From assembly GCF_030704535.1 (NCBI RefSeq), contig NC_081817.1, forward strand, positions 635,001-699,000: 64,000 nt of DNA. The letters run 5' to 3'. This DNA is from Vitis vinifera. Taxonomy: Eukaryota; Streptophyta; Magnoliopsida; Vitales; Vitaceae. The notes below the pieces were generated by a model that was given only the letters and a program-made list of their open reading frames with translations, did no database searches and was not told the DNA's origin. Positions 24,092-34,491 of the stretch are shown one piece after another (position 1 is the stretch's first letter; each line of letters begins with the position of its first letter). The translations under genes were made by a program, and so were the position numbers.

Positions 24092-24823
24092 CTAGTGGCG
24101 GCCATTGTCATTGCGGCTCTCAGCTTCTCTCTGCAATCCCCAGTTGCAAACTCGGAGCTGAAGCTGAGTTATGGCCAGCAAGAACTTCAAATTCTGAGAA
24201 GGGTTGAGTATGTCCATGATCTTAAGGGCAGTTTTGCATCTCAGATAATCAGCACACTCCACAAGCGTCTCCACTGCTAACTTCACTATCTCAATTTGCT
24301 CATCCACCTCGTCCCTTTCTCCATTCGACCGCTCTCTCCCCCTTGTCGCCATCTCCACGAGCGATATCATTGTGGGCCCCGTCTTCACCTTCTCCAGCTC
24401 CGCAGCCAGTTCCCTCTCCTCCTCAGCCATCTCCGTCCTCACATCCTCCATCATCCGCGTCTGCTCCTCCGTCAGGTTCGTTACATAGTTCCTCACCAGC
24501 CGAAGCGCGAGCCCTGGCTTGAACCCACCGATCCAAAGTAGGTTTCGCTCGAAGAGAGTGAACCATGGTGGTTCGAACATGTTCAGCGCGTCCTCTCTCA
24601 CCACTCTCAGCTTCGCTTTGTAGTACTCAGCATAGTGCGCCACCACTCTCCCTATCAGCCCTTGCAGCCTTGCCTCCTCGTCTTCTCTTGCCTTGTCGCA
24701 GTCGCGCTCAGTAGTTGCTTGGAGGAGTAGCTGGCGGACTTCCTCTTGCCTGACCAGCCATCCTCGAAAGAACGTCTCAAATGGCTCTGTGTTTGGGTTT
24801 GGGTTGCTGTTTGCTGGAGGCAT
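24092..24823 (-). CDS. DOG1-like protein, unit 4
   Basis: Intronless, 243 residues, start MPPANSNPNPNTEPFE. The complete DOG1 domain is present: FFRGWLVRQEEVRQLLLQAT, HYAEYYKAKLRVVREDALNM, PPWFTLFERNLLWIGG, and a glutamate-rich middle (EEERELAAELEKVKTG) before ADYLRCKTALKIMDIL. It differs from units 1 and 3 in the WFTLFERN segment, where the others read WLTPFERS, a change in the most conserved part of the domain. It has a clean TATATAAA box. The distal module is displaced to about 750 bases upstream by AT-rich DNA at 24955-25560. Confidence 0.9.
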   Translation of the reverse strand: MPPANSNPNPNTEPFETFFRGWLVRQEEVRQLLLQATTERDCDKAREDEEARLQGLIGRVVAHYAEYYKAKLRVVREDALNMFEPPWFTLFERNLLWIGGFKPGLALRLVRNYVTNLTEEQTRMMEDVRTEMAEEERELAAELEKVKTGPTMISLVEMATRGRERSNGERDEVDEQIEIVKLAVETLVECADYLRCKTALKIMDILNPSQNLKFLLAITQLQLRVCNWGLQREAESRNDNGRH

Positions 24824-24890
24824 ATTGAATTACATTGATGAAGAGAATGTAAACTATAAATCTGATATTGATGCTGTGATATATAGCTGC

Positions 24891-24898
24891 TTTATATA
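24891..24898 (-). promoter_or_regulatory. TATA-like box of DOG1-like unit 4
   Basis: TATATAAA on the minus strand, preceded by CTCCC, about 70 bases before the ATG. Confidence 0.6.
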
Positions 24899-25567
24899 GG
24901 GAGATGAAGTGTGGGAAATTCTTCGGGTGGGATATATGAAATCATCCAACATTAAACTGATATAAAGTGCGTTTTAAAGTGTTTTTAGAAATCACTTCTA
25001 AGTATTAAAAATGCTTTGAAAGAAAAATCAATTATAAGAAAATTTTTAAAAAATCATTTGTAATGCTTTTTAAGAAGTACGCTAAAAACCATTTAAAAAA
25101 AAAATCAATTCCACCAAAAATACTTTCAATAAAACCATTATAAAACACTTATCATAGTCTAGCCAACATAAATAATTTCGACTCCATTTATTAGTGTTTT
25201 TAATAAAATTTAGAAAAATTTTATAAAACAATTTAAAAATTACTTGTAGTACTTATTAAAAAAATAATTGATTGAAAACTCTCTTAAAAACATTTTTAAA
25301 GAAGATATTTTCATTAAAAATAATTCAAATTAATAAAAATATTGTCAAATATGTTTTTATAATTAATTGGACAATGATTTTAAAAACCACTTAAAGTATA
25401 AAATATGTTTTCTTTTTTTTTTAAAAAAAAAAAAAGGTTAATATTTTGTCAAATTTGAAATGCAATTTTAGAAAATTTTGAAATTATTTATAACATTTTT
25501 TTAGAAGTAATTAATAGATAATTTTTTTAAAAACGTTTTTATAGAATTGGTTAATTTGTTTCTACCT

Positions 25568-25865
25568 GTTGGGTCATGGGAGAATGTGAAGGGTAGCAGG
25601 GAGATGGATGTGCATCATCTGAGGTGGGTACGTTGTTTGTTGCCACAAAGGGTGGAAATCCATGCATTGTGTGTGCCAAAACCAAGGTGACTGCACCCTT
25701 CCCCAAGGGTCAAATGTCTCTGTATCTCTGTCACACACCTCTTTAGGCACTATGCTTCTTACAACTTGGAAAAGTCAAGAATCAAAGATTTGTCAGAGCC
25801 CATGAGGATTGGGTCTTCAATTCAATATTTGACAAAGGCCCAGCCCAATGTGCTATTCTTGGGCT
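25568..25865 (-). repeat. Distal upstream module of DOG1-like unit 4
   Basis: GGGAGAATGTGAAGGGTAGC, CAAGGTGACTGCACCCTTC, ACAACTTGGAAAAGTCAAGA and AAGGCCCAGCCCAATGTGCT match the unit 1 module. This is the right-most trace of the duplicated segment. Confidence 0.7.
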
Positions 25866-27025
25866 ATTCTAAGCCATACATTGAAGAAAATGTTTTTGAT
25901 AATATATAGAAAAATCGCCTAAGTAAACATTATTATGAGTTTATATTATTGCAATGGTGAAGACTCAACTCGACTCCTTTAAATTTTGACTTACAAGAGA
26001 TGCTAAAACCATTTTAGAATTTCAAACATGTAAAAACGAGGATAATCATACCTTTGGGAAGAGGGGCGGGGAAGTCTGAAGGGAATGGATGTTTTCCAAG
26101 GTTCAAAAACAACAAATCTAGTGCAGGACAAAGAGGAGTGGAGTAGACTCTAGCCTTTGTCACTTGGTTTGGTTCCAGCCTAGAAATAGAAAGTGTCTTT
26201 TGCTATCTAACTTTGACTTATTACATATATTATATTCATTATATAGTGCTCAACATATCAAAACAAGAAAATTATATGACATCTTTAAGAAAATTGGTTA
26301 TCCATCGTTACACATTTGTTTTACAATTTTTTTAAAGTATCGTACTCTTAAATTTTTAATTGGAAAGTGTGGACCCTGCATTTCATTCGATGTGTTTTCA
26401 TTCGATGGTAAAACTCACTTTTTATTTTTTTGATGAAAATTATAATTATTTTTTCTTTAAAAAAAACTTGGAATCGTCACTTATTTTTGTTTTATTTTTA
26501 AGGGAAAAAAAATAAGAAAGAAAATCTTAAGTGTGACTCCTTATTTGAAAAAAAAAAGTCTGTAAAAATAGAGACGAATCCGATTATCAGATTACTTATC
26601 ATGAAGGTACGACGAAAGACTATAACACCCCTCTAAATCCCTAAAAACGGGTTTCTACTAAATAAGATGAAGCGAGTGTGACAATTAATAAGAAAATCAA
26701 TGAATACCAATGAAATGATCAAATAAAAAAAACAAATCGAGCATAAGAATAAATACATAAATTAAGTAGGATTGGGAGTGTACCTTACCAGCAAATAAGA
26801 ACGTGCTATCATGGAAATAAGGTTAGCTCATAATGATAAAATTAGCACATGCATGTCAAAGAATATGACAAAAATCAGGCAATATTCATTAAGTATTATG
26901 AGCTTCATTGAACTCATCCTCATTGATTTCTGACTTAAGCTTTGGAAGGGCGCACCCAGACCACCTGTTTGAACATACTTCAGTGTAAGGAAGAGAGTAC
27001 ACTCGGATCATATGTCCGAGCATCC

Positions 27026-27368
27026 TTTTGTGTAGTAAAGACATCTGTCTGACTTTAGTGAAGTTAGACGGGCATAAATGATCATTTGTCTGGACATTCT
27101 TTTGTGCAGCAAAGACGTTTGTCTACCCCTAGTGAAGTTAAACGGGGATAAATGATCATCTGTCCGAATATCCTTCTGTGCAGCAAAGATGTCTGTCTGG
27201 CTCTAGTGAAGCTAGACATGCATAAATGATCATTTGTCCGGACATTTTTTTGTGTGAGGAAGATAGCAGGTCTGGATCATCTATCCGGACATCCCTTTGT
27301 GCAGTAAAGACGTCTGTCTGGCTCTAATGAAGCTAGACGAGCATAAATGATCATTTGTCCAGACATCC
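27026..27368. repeat. Minisatellite, 74-bp unit, about 4.5 copies
   Basis: Copies start at 27026, 27100, 27174, 27248 (short variant) and 27295, most exactly 74 bases apart. Landmarks are TTTTGTGCAGCAAAGACGT, GTGAAGCTAGAC, and CATAAATGATCATTTGTCC. Each unit holds a hairpin-capable pair (GTCTGGCT with AGCTAGAC) and several contain the palindrome TGTCCGGACA. As 74 is not a multiple of three and stops are frequent, it is not coding. It ends about 90 bases before the first LTR. Confidence 0.85.
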
Positions 27369-27457
27369 TGAGAGTTCCCACTAGATCGAAAGTGACTCAC
27401 ATGAGACCTTCTCAGAAGCACCCCCACTAAGATGGCCATTCCAAATGAGACACTTGA

Positions 27458-27700
27458 TGTCAAAGGACAACTTTGTTGTCCACACTTCTTTCCTTATTTT
27501 AACCCATAATTGTTTTCTTATTTCTCCATTTATTATTCTGTATGGTTAGCATACATCATAGTTTACATGTATAGGGTTAGAATCATGCAGGAATTTATTT
27601 GCTTTTATTTGCTTTCCATGTATAGCATCCTTGTAAAGTCTATATATAATATACAAAACTCAAGGCCAAGGTAGTCGGTCATTCACAGAATATTTTGACA
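27458..27700 (+). repeat. LTR 1
   Basis: TG...CA ends with perfect seven-base terminal inverted repeats. Contains TATATATAATAT as a likely TATA region. Lacks about 12 bases that LTR 2 and 3 share (ATTATTTGACA region). Confidence 0.88.
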
Positions 27701-27712
27701 TGGTATCAGAGC
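27701..27712 (+). other. Primer binding site, first interior
   Basis: TGGTATCAGAGC directly follows the LTR end, complementary to the 3' end of plant initiator methionine tRNA. Confidence 0.88.
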
Positions 27713-28029
27713 TTATGTTCTGAACCTAGAGTTTACACTCTTTCTAGTTTTTCTTTGGGTTTTCTCGGATTTAGCCCTAAGGGCTCTCAGATTTAGCCCT
27801 AGGGGCTCTCGAACTCTAGTCCAACTTTTGGGGTTTTTTTATTTTTTATTTTTTTTTATTTTTATTTTTTTCTGGTGGTTGTGACAACACATCTATGGTA
27901 TGATCTTGGAGTTTTCTTTGGGTTTCTTCGATTCTAGGCTCTTGGAGATCTTCGATTATTTGAAGGTTTGTTATCAGATTTAGGCTATTTGACAATGTTT
28001 TTGTTTCTTAGGCTATTTCTGTCTTCATA

Positions 28030-28488
28030 ATGTCTGGAGAATATTCTATTGTTCGTTTCAATGGCAAAAACTATCTTAGTTGGGAGTTTTAGTTTAAGAT
28101 GTTTGTGAAAAGTAAGAAGCAAGACAGAGTCTTTAAGTCATCTACGAAATCTGAGTATCGGGCGATGTGTCTTGCTTGTTCTAAAATCATTTGGATTTGA
28201 GGTTTGCTTGCGGAGTTAGATTTTTCTGAGACCAATCTTACACTTCTACATGCCGATAATACAAGTGTTATTCAGATTAGAACCAATCATGTCTATCATG
28301 AGCACACAAAGCATATTGAAGTGGACTGTCACTCTATCTGTGCAGCCTTTGAAGCTCGTGTTATCACTCTTCCACATATTTCCACTGACTTACAAATTGC
28401 TGATATCTTCACCAAGGCTCTCCCTCGTCATCAACATTGCTTGCTAAGTAGCAAATTGATGCTTGTTGATCAACCTGCATCAATTTGA
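28030..28488 (+). pseudogene. gag/RNase H deletion fusion, first interior
   Basis: Opens with MSGEYSIVRFNGKNYLSWEF, a copia gag start, then a TAG stop, and after a few more codons (FKMFVKSKKQ) passes in frame into the end of pol (EYRAM, then a TGA, then LLAELDFSETNL, HADNTS, HTKHIEVDCH, DIFTKALPR). The last block is the usual copia RNase H C-terminus. Protease, integrase and reverse transcriptase are absent. Confidence 0.85.
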
Positions 28489-28495
28489 GGGGGAC

Positions 28496-28750
28496 TGTCA
28501 AAGGACAACTTTGTTGTCCACACTTTTTTCCTTATTTTAGCCCACAATTGTTTCCTTATTTCTCCATTTATTATTATGTACAGTTAGTATATATTATTTG
28601 ACAGATTATAGTTTACATGTATAAGGCTAGAATCATGCGGGAATTTATTTGCTTTTATTTGCTTTCCATGTATAACATCCATGTAAAGTCTATATATAAT
28701 ATACAAAACTCAAGGCCAAGGTAGTCGGCCATTCACACAATATTTTGACA
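28496..28750 (+). repeat. LTR 2 (shared middle LTR)
   Basis: Same termini as LTR 1. It serves as 3' LTR of the first interior (purine tract just before) and 5' LTR of the second (primer site just after). Confidence 0.88.
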
Positions 28751-28762
28751 TGGTATCAGAGC
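28751..28762 (+). other. Primer binding site, second interior
   Basis: TGGTATCAGAGC immediately after LTR 2, identical to the first copy. Confidence 0.88.
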
Positions 28763-29056
28763 TTGTGTTCTGAACCTAGAGTTTACACGCTTTCTAGTTT
28801 TTCTTTGGGTTTTCTCGGATTTAGCCCTAGGGGCTCTCGGATTTAGCCTTAGGGGCTCTCGGACTCTAGCCCAGCTTTTGGGTTCTTTTTTTTTTTTTTT
28901 TTTTTCTGGTGGTTGTGACAACACATCTGTGGTGTGATCTTGGAGTTTTCTTTTTCGATTCTAGGCTCTTGGAGATCTTCGATTATTTGGAGGGTTGTTA
29001 TCAGATTTAGGCTCTTTGACAATGTTTTTGTTTCCTAGGCTATTTCTGTCTTCGTA

Positions 29057-29515
29057 ATGTCTGGAGAATATTCTATTGTTCGTTTCAATGGCAAAAACTA
29101 TCTTAGTTGGGAGTTTTAGTTTAAGATGTTTGTGAAAAGTAAGAAGCAAGACAGAGTCTTTAAGTCATCTACGAAATCTGAGTATCGGGCGATGTCTCTT
29201 GCTTGTTCTAAAATCATTTGGATTTGAGGTTTGCTTGCGGAGTTAGATTTTTCTGAGACCAATCTTACACTTCTACATGCCGATAATACAAGTGCTATTC
29301 AGATCACGGCCAATCCTGTCTATCATGAGCGCACAAAGCATATTGAAGTAGACTGTCACTCTATCCGTGCAGCCTTTGAAGCTCGTGCTATCACTCTTCC
29401 ACATATTTCCACTGATTTACAAATTGCTGATATCTTCACCAAGGCTCTCCCTCGTCATCGACATTGCTTGCTAAGTAGCAAATTGATGCTTATTGATCAA
29501 CCTGCATCAATTTGA
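29057..29515 (+). pseudogene. gag/RNase H deletion fusion, second interior
   Basis: Same fusion, same TAG and TGA stops as the first interior. Differences between copies include C/T and G/A changes in the RNase H part (GCGCAC here, GCACAC there; CCGTGC here, CTGTGC there). Confidence 0.85.
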
Positions 29516-29522
29516 GGGGGGC

Positions 29523-29769
29523 TGTCAAATGACAACTTTGTTGTCCACACTTTTTTCCTTATTTTAGCCCACAATTGTTTCCTTATTTCTCCATTTATTA
29601 TTTTGTACAGTTAGTATACATTATTTGACAAATTATAGTTTACATGTATAGGGCTAGAATCATGCGGGAATTTATTTGCTTTCCATGTATAGCATCCTTG
29701 TAAAGTCTATATATATAATATACAAAACTCAAGGCCAAGGTAGTCGGCCATTCACACAATATTTTGACA
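29523..29769 (+). repeat. LTR 3
   Basis: Same termini. Closer to LTR 2 than to LTR 1 by the shared 12-base segment. Lacks one of two copies of TTATTTGCTT found in LTR 1 and 2. Confidence 0.88.
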
Positions 29770-31423
29770 CTCAACACCCTAAGCACACCAAAACAGAGAA
29801 CACAGAAGAGAGTAAAGAAAAAAAAAAAAAAACAAAACAGAGCATCTACAAATGAGACAAAACTGCTAAACCCACATAAAATGCATAAAAATGGTCTCAT
29901 ATTCTACAAACACGCACAACATCTAACGTCCACGTTCAAGCATCAAAATGGACCCAAAATCAGCAAGAGGTCGGATAGAACATTGTGAAATGAGAAAATA
30001 TGAAGCATGTTTGGATCACACTTGGACAAAAACTGGCAAACCACTCACCTGCTACCCAAAACCTTTTATTCCCGCCCCAACTCTCCCTCAACTACCCTAC
30101 TGCTCCTTTCTCAACCAAAAAAAAAGTCTAACTCCCTCAACCACCACCATGGCAAGGTCGTCATGCCTTTGTCACACGTCCCATGCAGCTTGCTCACCTA
30201 TGAAAGCGTCCCCCACTCCCAAGACTCCCAAATAAAATGCTCAACTCACTCTCAGGTGTTTAGCAAGTGGTTATAGGAAAAGCAAAAAAAATTAAAATGA
30301 AAACAAGTGTCTCTTAGTTCAAAAAGAGGGGTCTAGAAAGATTTAAAAATCATATCTTAATTATTGAATTTCAACAATCAACATTAATTTTCAAACATCT
30401 TAAGATCAACAACGTACAATAATACTATCAGGTAGGTATACAATAATGCTATAGATTATGGATACTATTTCTTATATCATGAGTAATCAATCAACAAAAA
30501 GTTCAAACTTTGATGATCAATATTTGATAAACGGCTCAACCCCATTTATTGTTCAAAATTTTGTGAATAAAATGGTTGAAACTAATTCCAAAATTCCATT
30601 TTTCAATTTTGGCAAGTGTTAGTCCTACTTGGCTAATTAATATCCCTGGATAATACTAAGTAAACAAATTTGATTAAGTTTTGATAAGTATAAACCCATC
30701 CAAATTATAATTTGTTTTGTTCTATGATTGACATAAAAAAAAAAAGTTAAATAAAGAGTCAAGGTTTCAATCTTTAAATTATTATCTTAATTATTAAAGT
30801 AAAGTTTCTATTTCTGCTTAAAAGTTTACAATGAAAAGATTAATTTGAACCCAATAAAATTAAACTTAAATTCAATCATGATGAGAGAGATCATTTATCA
30901 TTACAATAGGTGTCAAGATTGTGCCTAATATGGTTCGAGATTTTTCCATGATCCAAAAGAATCCCTCTTAATCCTTAGTCATTTCTATGAAAATTAATTT
31001 TACAACCTTATTTCCAAATCTCCAATTTAAAGCCTAGCATAAGATGCATCACAGGTTAAGAAAAATCAAGAACTCTAGTACGATATTTGGTTATTGAAAA
31101 AAATTTAAAAATAGATTAAGAAAAATGGTCTTCTTCTTATATTTGCTTTTACTATATAAAATACAAATGAAAATAAAATTAGTTAAAATTTTATATATTT
31201 TTTAACTATTTAATTTTTATATAATAAAAAAATAAGTAAATAAATTTTAAAAAATATATAAAAATAATTTATTAATTTTAAATCTATTTTTTACTTTTAT
31301 TCATTTTTCCTCACCATTTTCTTTCCCTCAAAATTTCCACCAAGATGTACGAGTGAAACATGTGTATTTGAAGAACCCTTTAGCTGATTTTATAGCTTCA
31401 TTTTTCTACATTCTCTCTCTCAA

Positions 31424-31456
<33 letters not shown>

Positions 31457-31647
31457 ACCAGAAAAATTGTTTTCCTCACGCAGAAGCACTCTTGTAATGA
31501 TGATGAAAGTTACCCCAGGGCTTTGAATTCTTTGCTGAAGGCTATATATATATATATATAACCAGAAAAATTGTTTTCCTCGAGCAGACGCACTCTTGTA
31601 ATGATGGTGAGAGTTACCCCAGGGCTTTGAATTCTTTGTTGAAGGCT
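31457..31647. repeat. 104-bp tandem duplication with (TA)n
   Basis: ACCAGAAAAATTGTTTTCCT...CTTTGAATTCTTTG...GAAGGCT occurs twice, starting at 31457 and 31561, each preceded by a TA run. Few differences, so apparently recent. Confidence 0.88.
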
Positions 31648-33263
31648 GCCTTAGCTTTGAAAAAAAGGGACATCTCAACCATCAAACTGACATCCAAAAC
31701 AAGTGAAGTGAACAAGTACACAAACCAAAATGTTGGTATAGCAACTCTACATTGAGAACAAAATTCCAATAAAAATAAAGAAATAAAAAAAAAAAGAGGG
31801 CTTCCTTAGCCTTTACTTTTCTCAAACATAAAGTTACTCATAATTTGGATTTTACTGCTGGCCTCCAAACAAAATCATTGGGTTTTTTGCCTTAATAATG
31901 CACCAACTGCTCCTCTGTGGTTGTTGGGATACAGAAATATCATATGGTCATAGGAAAAAAGAAAAAATATTCAGAAAAAAAAAAAAAGAAAAAAAAAAGA
32001 GGTTAGTTCTACCTTCTACTTTAAAAACAACTAAAAAAAAGCAGGAGTAGAAATTATAACTTTTTGTTGTAATGTTATGGTTGAGAATTGTAATTTTGAG
32101 TGCGACCCATGTATTGGGTAGGCTTATAGCAAATCTTATAAGAGATTTCTTTGGGCTTAAACAAAACATGAAGGTCAAAGCAAGATTAGATGGATGATTG
32201 ATTCATATTAACACTTTTGGACTTTGATATTGCAGCTTAACCCTACCCCTACCCTCCATATCATATGTCTCCTTAGGAATTAACTCATCCTCAACCTAAT
32301 AATTACAAATAATAAAAAAAAAAAATTATTGGTGTCTTTGTCCAATATTTCTTGAATATCTCTAAAGATGGTAAGAGCCCATTTGGGATACAATTGTCAT
32401 TTATTTATTTATTTATAACTAAAGTGAAAGTTATAATTTTTAAATAATAATATTGATATTTTAAATTTTTATTAAATATAAAATGATTTTTTGAATAAAT
32501 TAAAATAAGATTTTGATGATTGCATTTTTTCCAACTTTTTTCAAATTTTTTATAAATAAATTAGTTAAATACATACAAAAACTTTTATTAAATTTAGAAA
32601 CATTTTTTTTGCTTCTTAATATCAAGTATATAATTTGAATAGCAAATTCTAAAGGTCTATTTGGACACTTTTCTTGGATATAAATTTTTATTCTTAAAAT
32701 AGAAAATAAATTTTAAACTTTAAAACCACGTATGGTCAATTTTTTTATCCAAAACAAATTTTCAAGAATTTATTCTAAAAGTACCATATTTTTAAAATAA
32801 ATTTTAAATATATTCAAGTTTTGTTTTTTAAATGTTGTGTGAAATAATTAAAAATATTAAAATATACTGAAACTTTAAAAAACTATTTTTTTGAAATCTG
32901 TTAAAACCAAACATGGTATAAGAGAACTTAAAACATGTGCATGGCAGCATGGGATGCATAAGGGCCACCCATGTGACTGACCCATAAGAAAGAAGCTCCC
33001 CACAAAGACAAATGTAATTATTTCAAAAGTAAATTTTTTTATAATTAAAAAAAAAAAATTGGGTTTGGACTTTTCATTTAAAAGAAATGAATCTCCAAGG
33101 CTAATAATAAGCTTATCTGTGGAAGGTTCTATTCTGAATCTCATAGACAGAAACATGCTGTCTACCATCCTCCGTAACAACACCAAATCCTCCATATCGT
33201 CCTATTCAAGAACTCCTCCGAAAAGCACCAAACCCCCAACAAAATCAAAGCTTTGAATTCACT

Positions 33264-33291
33264 CCTCTCTCTCTCTCTCTCTCTCTCTCTC
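33264..33291. repeat. (CT)n microsatellite
   Basis: CT run in the presumed 5' leader or promoter of the TBL gene. Confidence 0.88.
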
Positions 33292-33612
33292 ATGGTGAAG
33301 CACAAAAAAAGTAAGTAGTTAGCAAAGGATTATTGCGAGAAAGTCTGAGAAAAGACAACCCTCCATCCACCATACCCCAACTCAGTTTCTTGAAGACAAC
33401 CATCTCACCAAACACTCCATTAAACAAACCCATTGCAGTAAGTCTTCTCCTCCTGATTCGTTTTCTTTCCTTTTCTCTCTTTCTTTCTTTCTTCTTCTCT
33501 ATAATATATTGGTTCTCAATTCTCTCTTCTCCTCATCCGGGTCTCTTTTCTGTTCTTTCTCATGCAGACATCTCGCCGGAAAACAGCTCTCTTTCCAGCT
33601 GAAATCGTCGCC

Positions 33613-34447
33613 ATGAAGCAAGCCGGGGGTGGCCGCAAGAGCAACAACCTCTCTGTCTTTGTGGTCGTCTTCTCCATTTTTCTATTTGGTTGCTTCATGT
33701 ACAATGAGGACGTCAAGTCCATTGCCGAGTTCCCATTTTCAAGGCCCATGGGGCAGGAAATTCAAGAGGATGGATCCAAATCCGGCGACCCAGTTCAAGA
33801 AAGTAACAGCAACGAAGTCGATTCTACGGTTTGGATCGGTTCGAGAATGAAGCCCAGATCACAGATGTCTGAGGAGACCCAAGAACCGGAAAATCTGTCG
33901 CTGACGGTGGCCAAGCAAGAAGAGAAGAATATCGAATTGCCGGTGGTTGAAGAGGAAGAAGACGACTCAGACGTGGAGTTACCACCGGAGGATTGCGATG
34001 TCTTCAATGGAGACTGGGTCTATGACAACGTCACCCACCCACTCTACAAAGAAGATGAATGCGAGTTCCTTACAGAACAAGTCACCTGCATGAGAAATGG
34101 CAGACAGGATTCCACCTACCAGAACTGGAGATGGCAGCCCAGACAATGCTCTATGCCCAAGTAAAAAAACCAACCCAAATTCTTCCTTCATTGTATGAAT
34201 TCATATATTTCTGTACACATTAATCTGATAATTAATTTTCCATTCTCTGTTTGGTTCCCGCGAAAAGGTTCAAACCAAGATTACTGCTTCAGAAACTCAG
34301 AGGCAAGAGGCTCATGTTTGTTGGAGACTCACTGAATCGAAACCAGTGGGAATCCATGATTTGTCTGGTTCAATCCGTCGCGCCTCCTGGCCGGAAAAGC
34401 CTGACGAAGAATGGGTCTCTCTCAATCTTCAGAATTGATGTATGCAA

Positions 34448-34491
<44 letters not shown>

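Larger units (their letters stand above)
24824..27025. other. Unit 4 upstream region and transposon-derived spacer
   Basis: 24955-25560 is AT-rich with repeated ATTTTTAAA/AAAAATCA phrases and separates the TATA region of unit 4 from its distal module. 26430-26720 (GGAATCGTCACTTA, GACGAATCCGATTATCAGATT, ACACCCCTCTAAA) resembles non-coding sequence often found in plant LTR retrotransposons, but I could not define ends. No gene seen. Confidence 0.45.
27458..29769 (+). mobile_element. Tandem non-autonomous copia-type element: LTR-int-LTR-int-LTR
   Basis: Three direct LTRs flank two interiors of about 795 and 772 bases, where a complete copia interior is usually 4 kb or more. Each LTR begins TGTCAAA and ends TTTGACA. 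Each interior begins directly with TGGTATCAGAGC, the initiator-Met-tRNA-type primer binding site, and ends with a purine tract (TTTGAGGGGG). Both interiors fuse the first codons of gag to the C-terminal RNase H end of pol, and both carry the same two in-frame stops. Flanking five-base sequences are CTTGA and CTCAA, only three of five matching, so no clean target-site duplication. A non-autonomous relic; any past mobility would have needed proteins from a complete relative. Confidence 0.88.
29770..33437. other. Intergenic spacer before the TBL gene
   Basis: No gene supported. 29770-30300 is unidentified with short unrelated frames. 30330-30420 resembles the flank of the DOG1-like units (AATTTCAACAATCAACATTA). 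31.1-31.3 kb and 32.4-32.9 kb are AT-rich MITE-like DNA. The last 200 bases lead into the TBL promoter and 5' UTR. Confidence 0.5.

Noticed and set aside
26978-27370. CRISPR-like or coding repeat array
   Set aside because: Units are contiguous with no unique spacers, are not a multiple of three, and the genome is eukaryotic.
27701-27712. tRNA-like match
   Set aside because: It is the 12-base primer binding site of an LTR element, with no tRNA structure around it.
29764-30276. Short plus-strand frames after LTR 3
   Set aside because: Overlapping frames with no family match and low-complexity lysine or proline runs.
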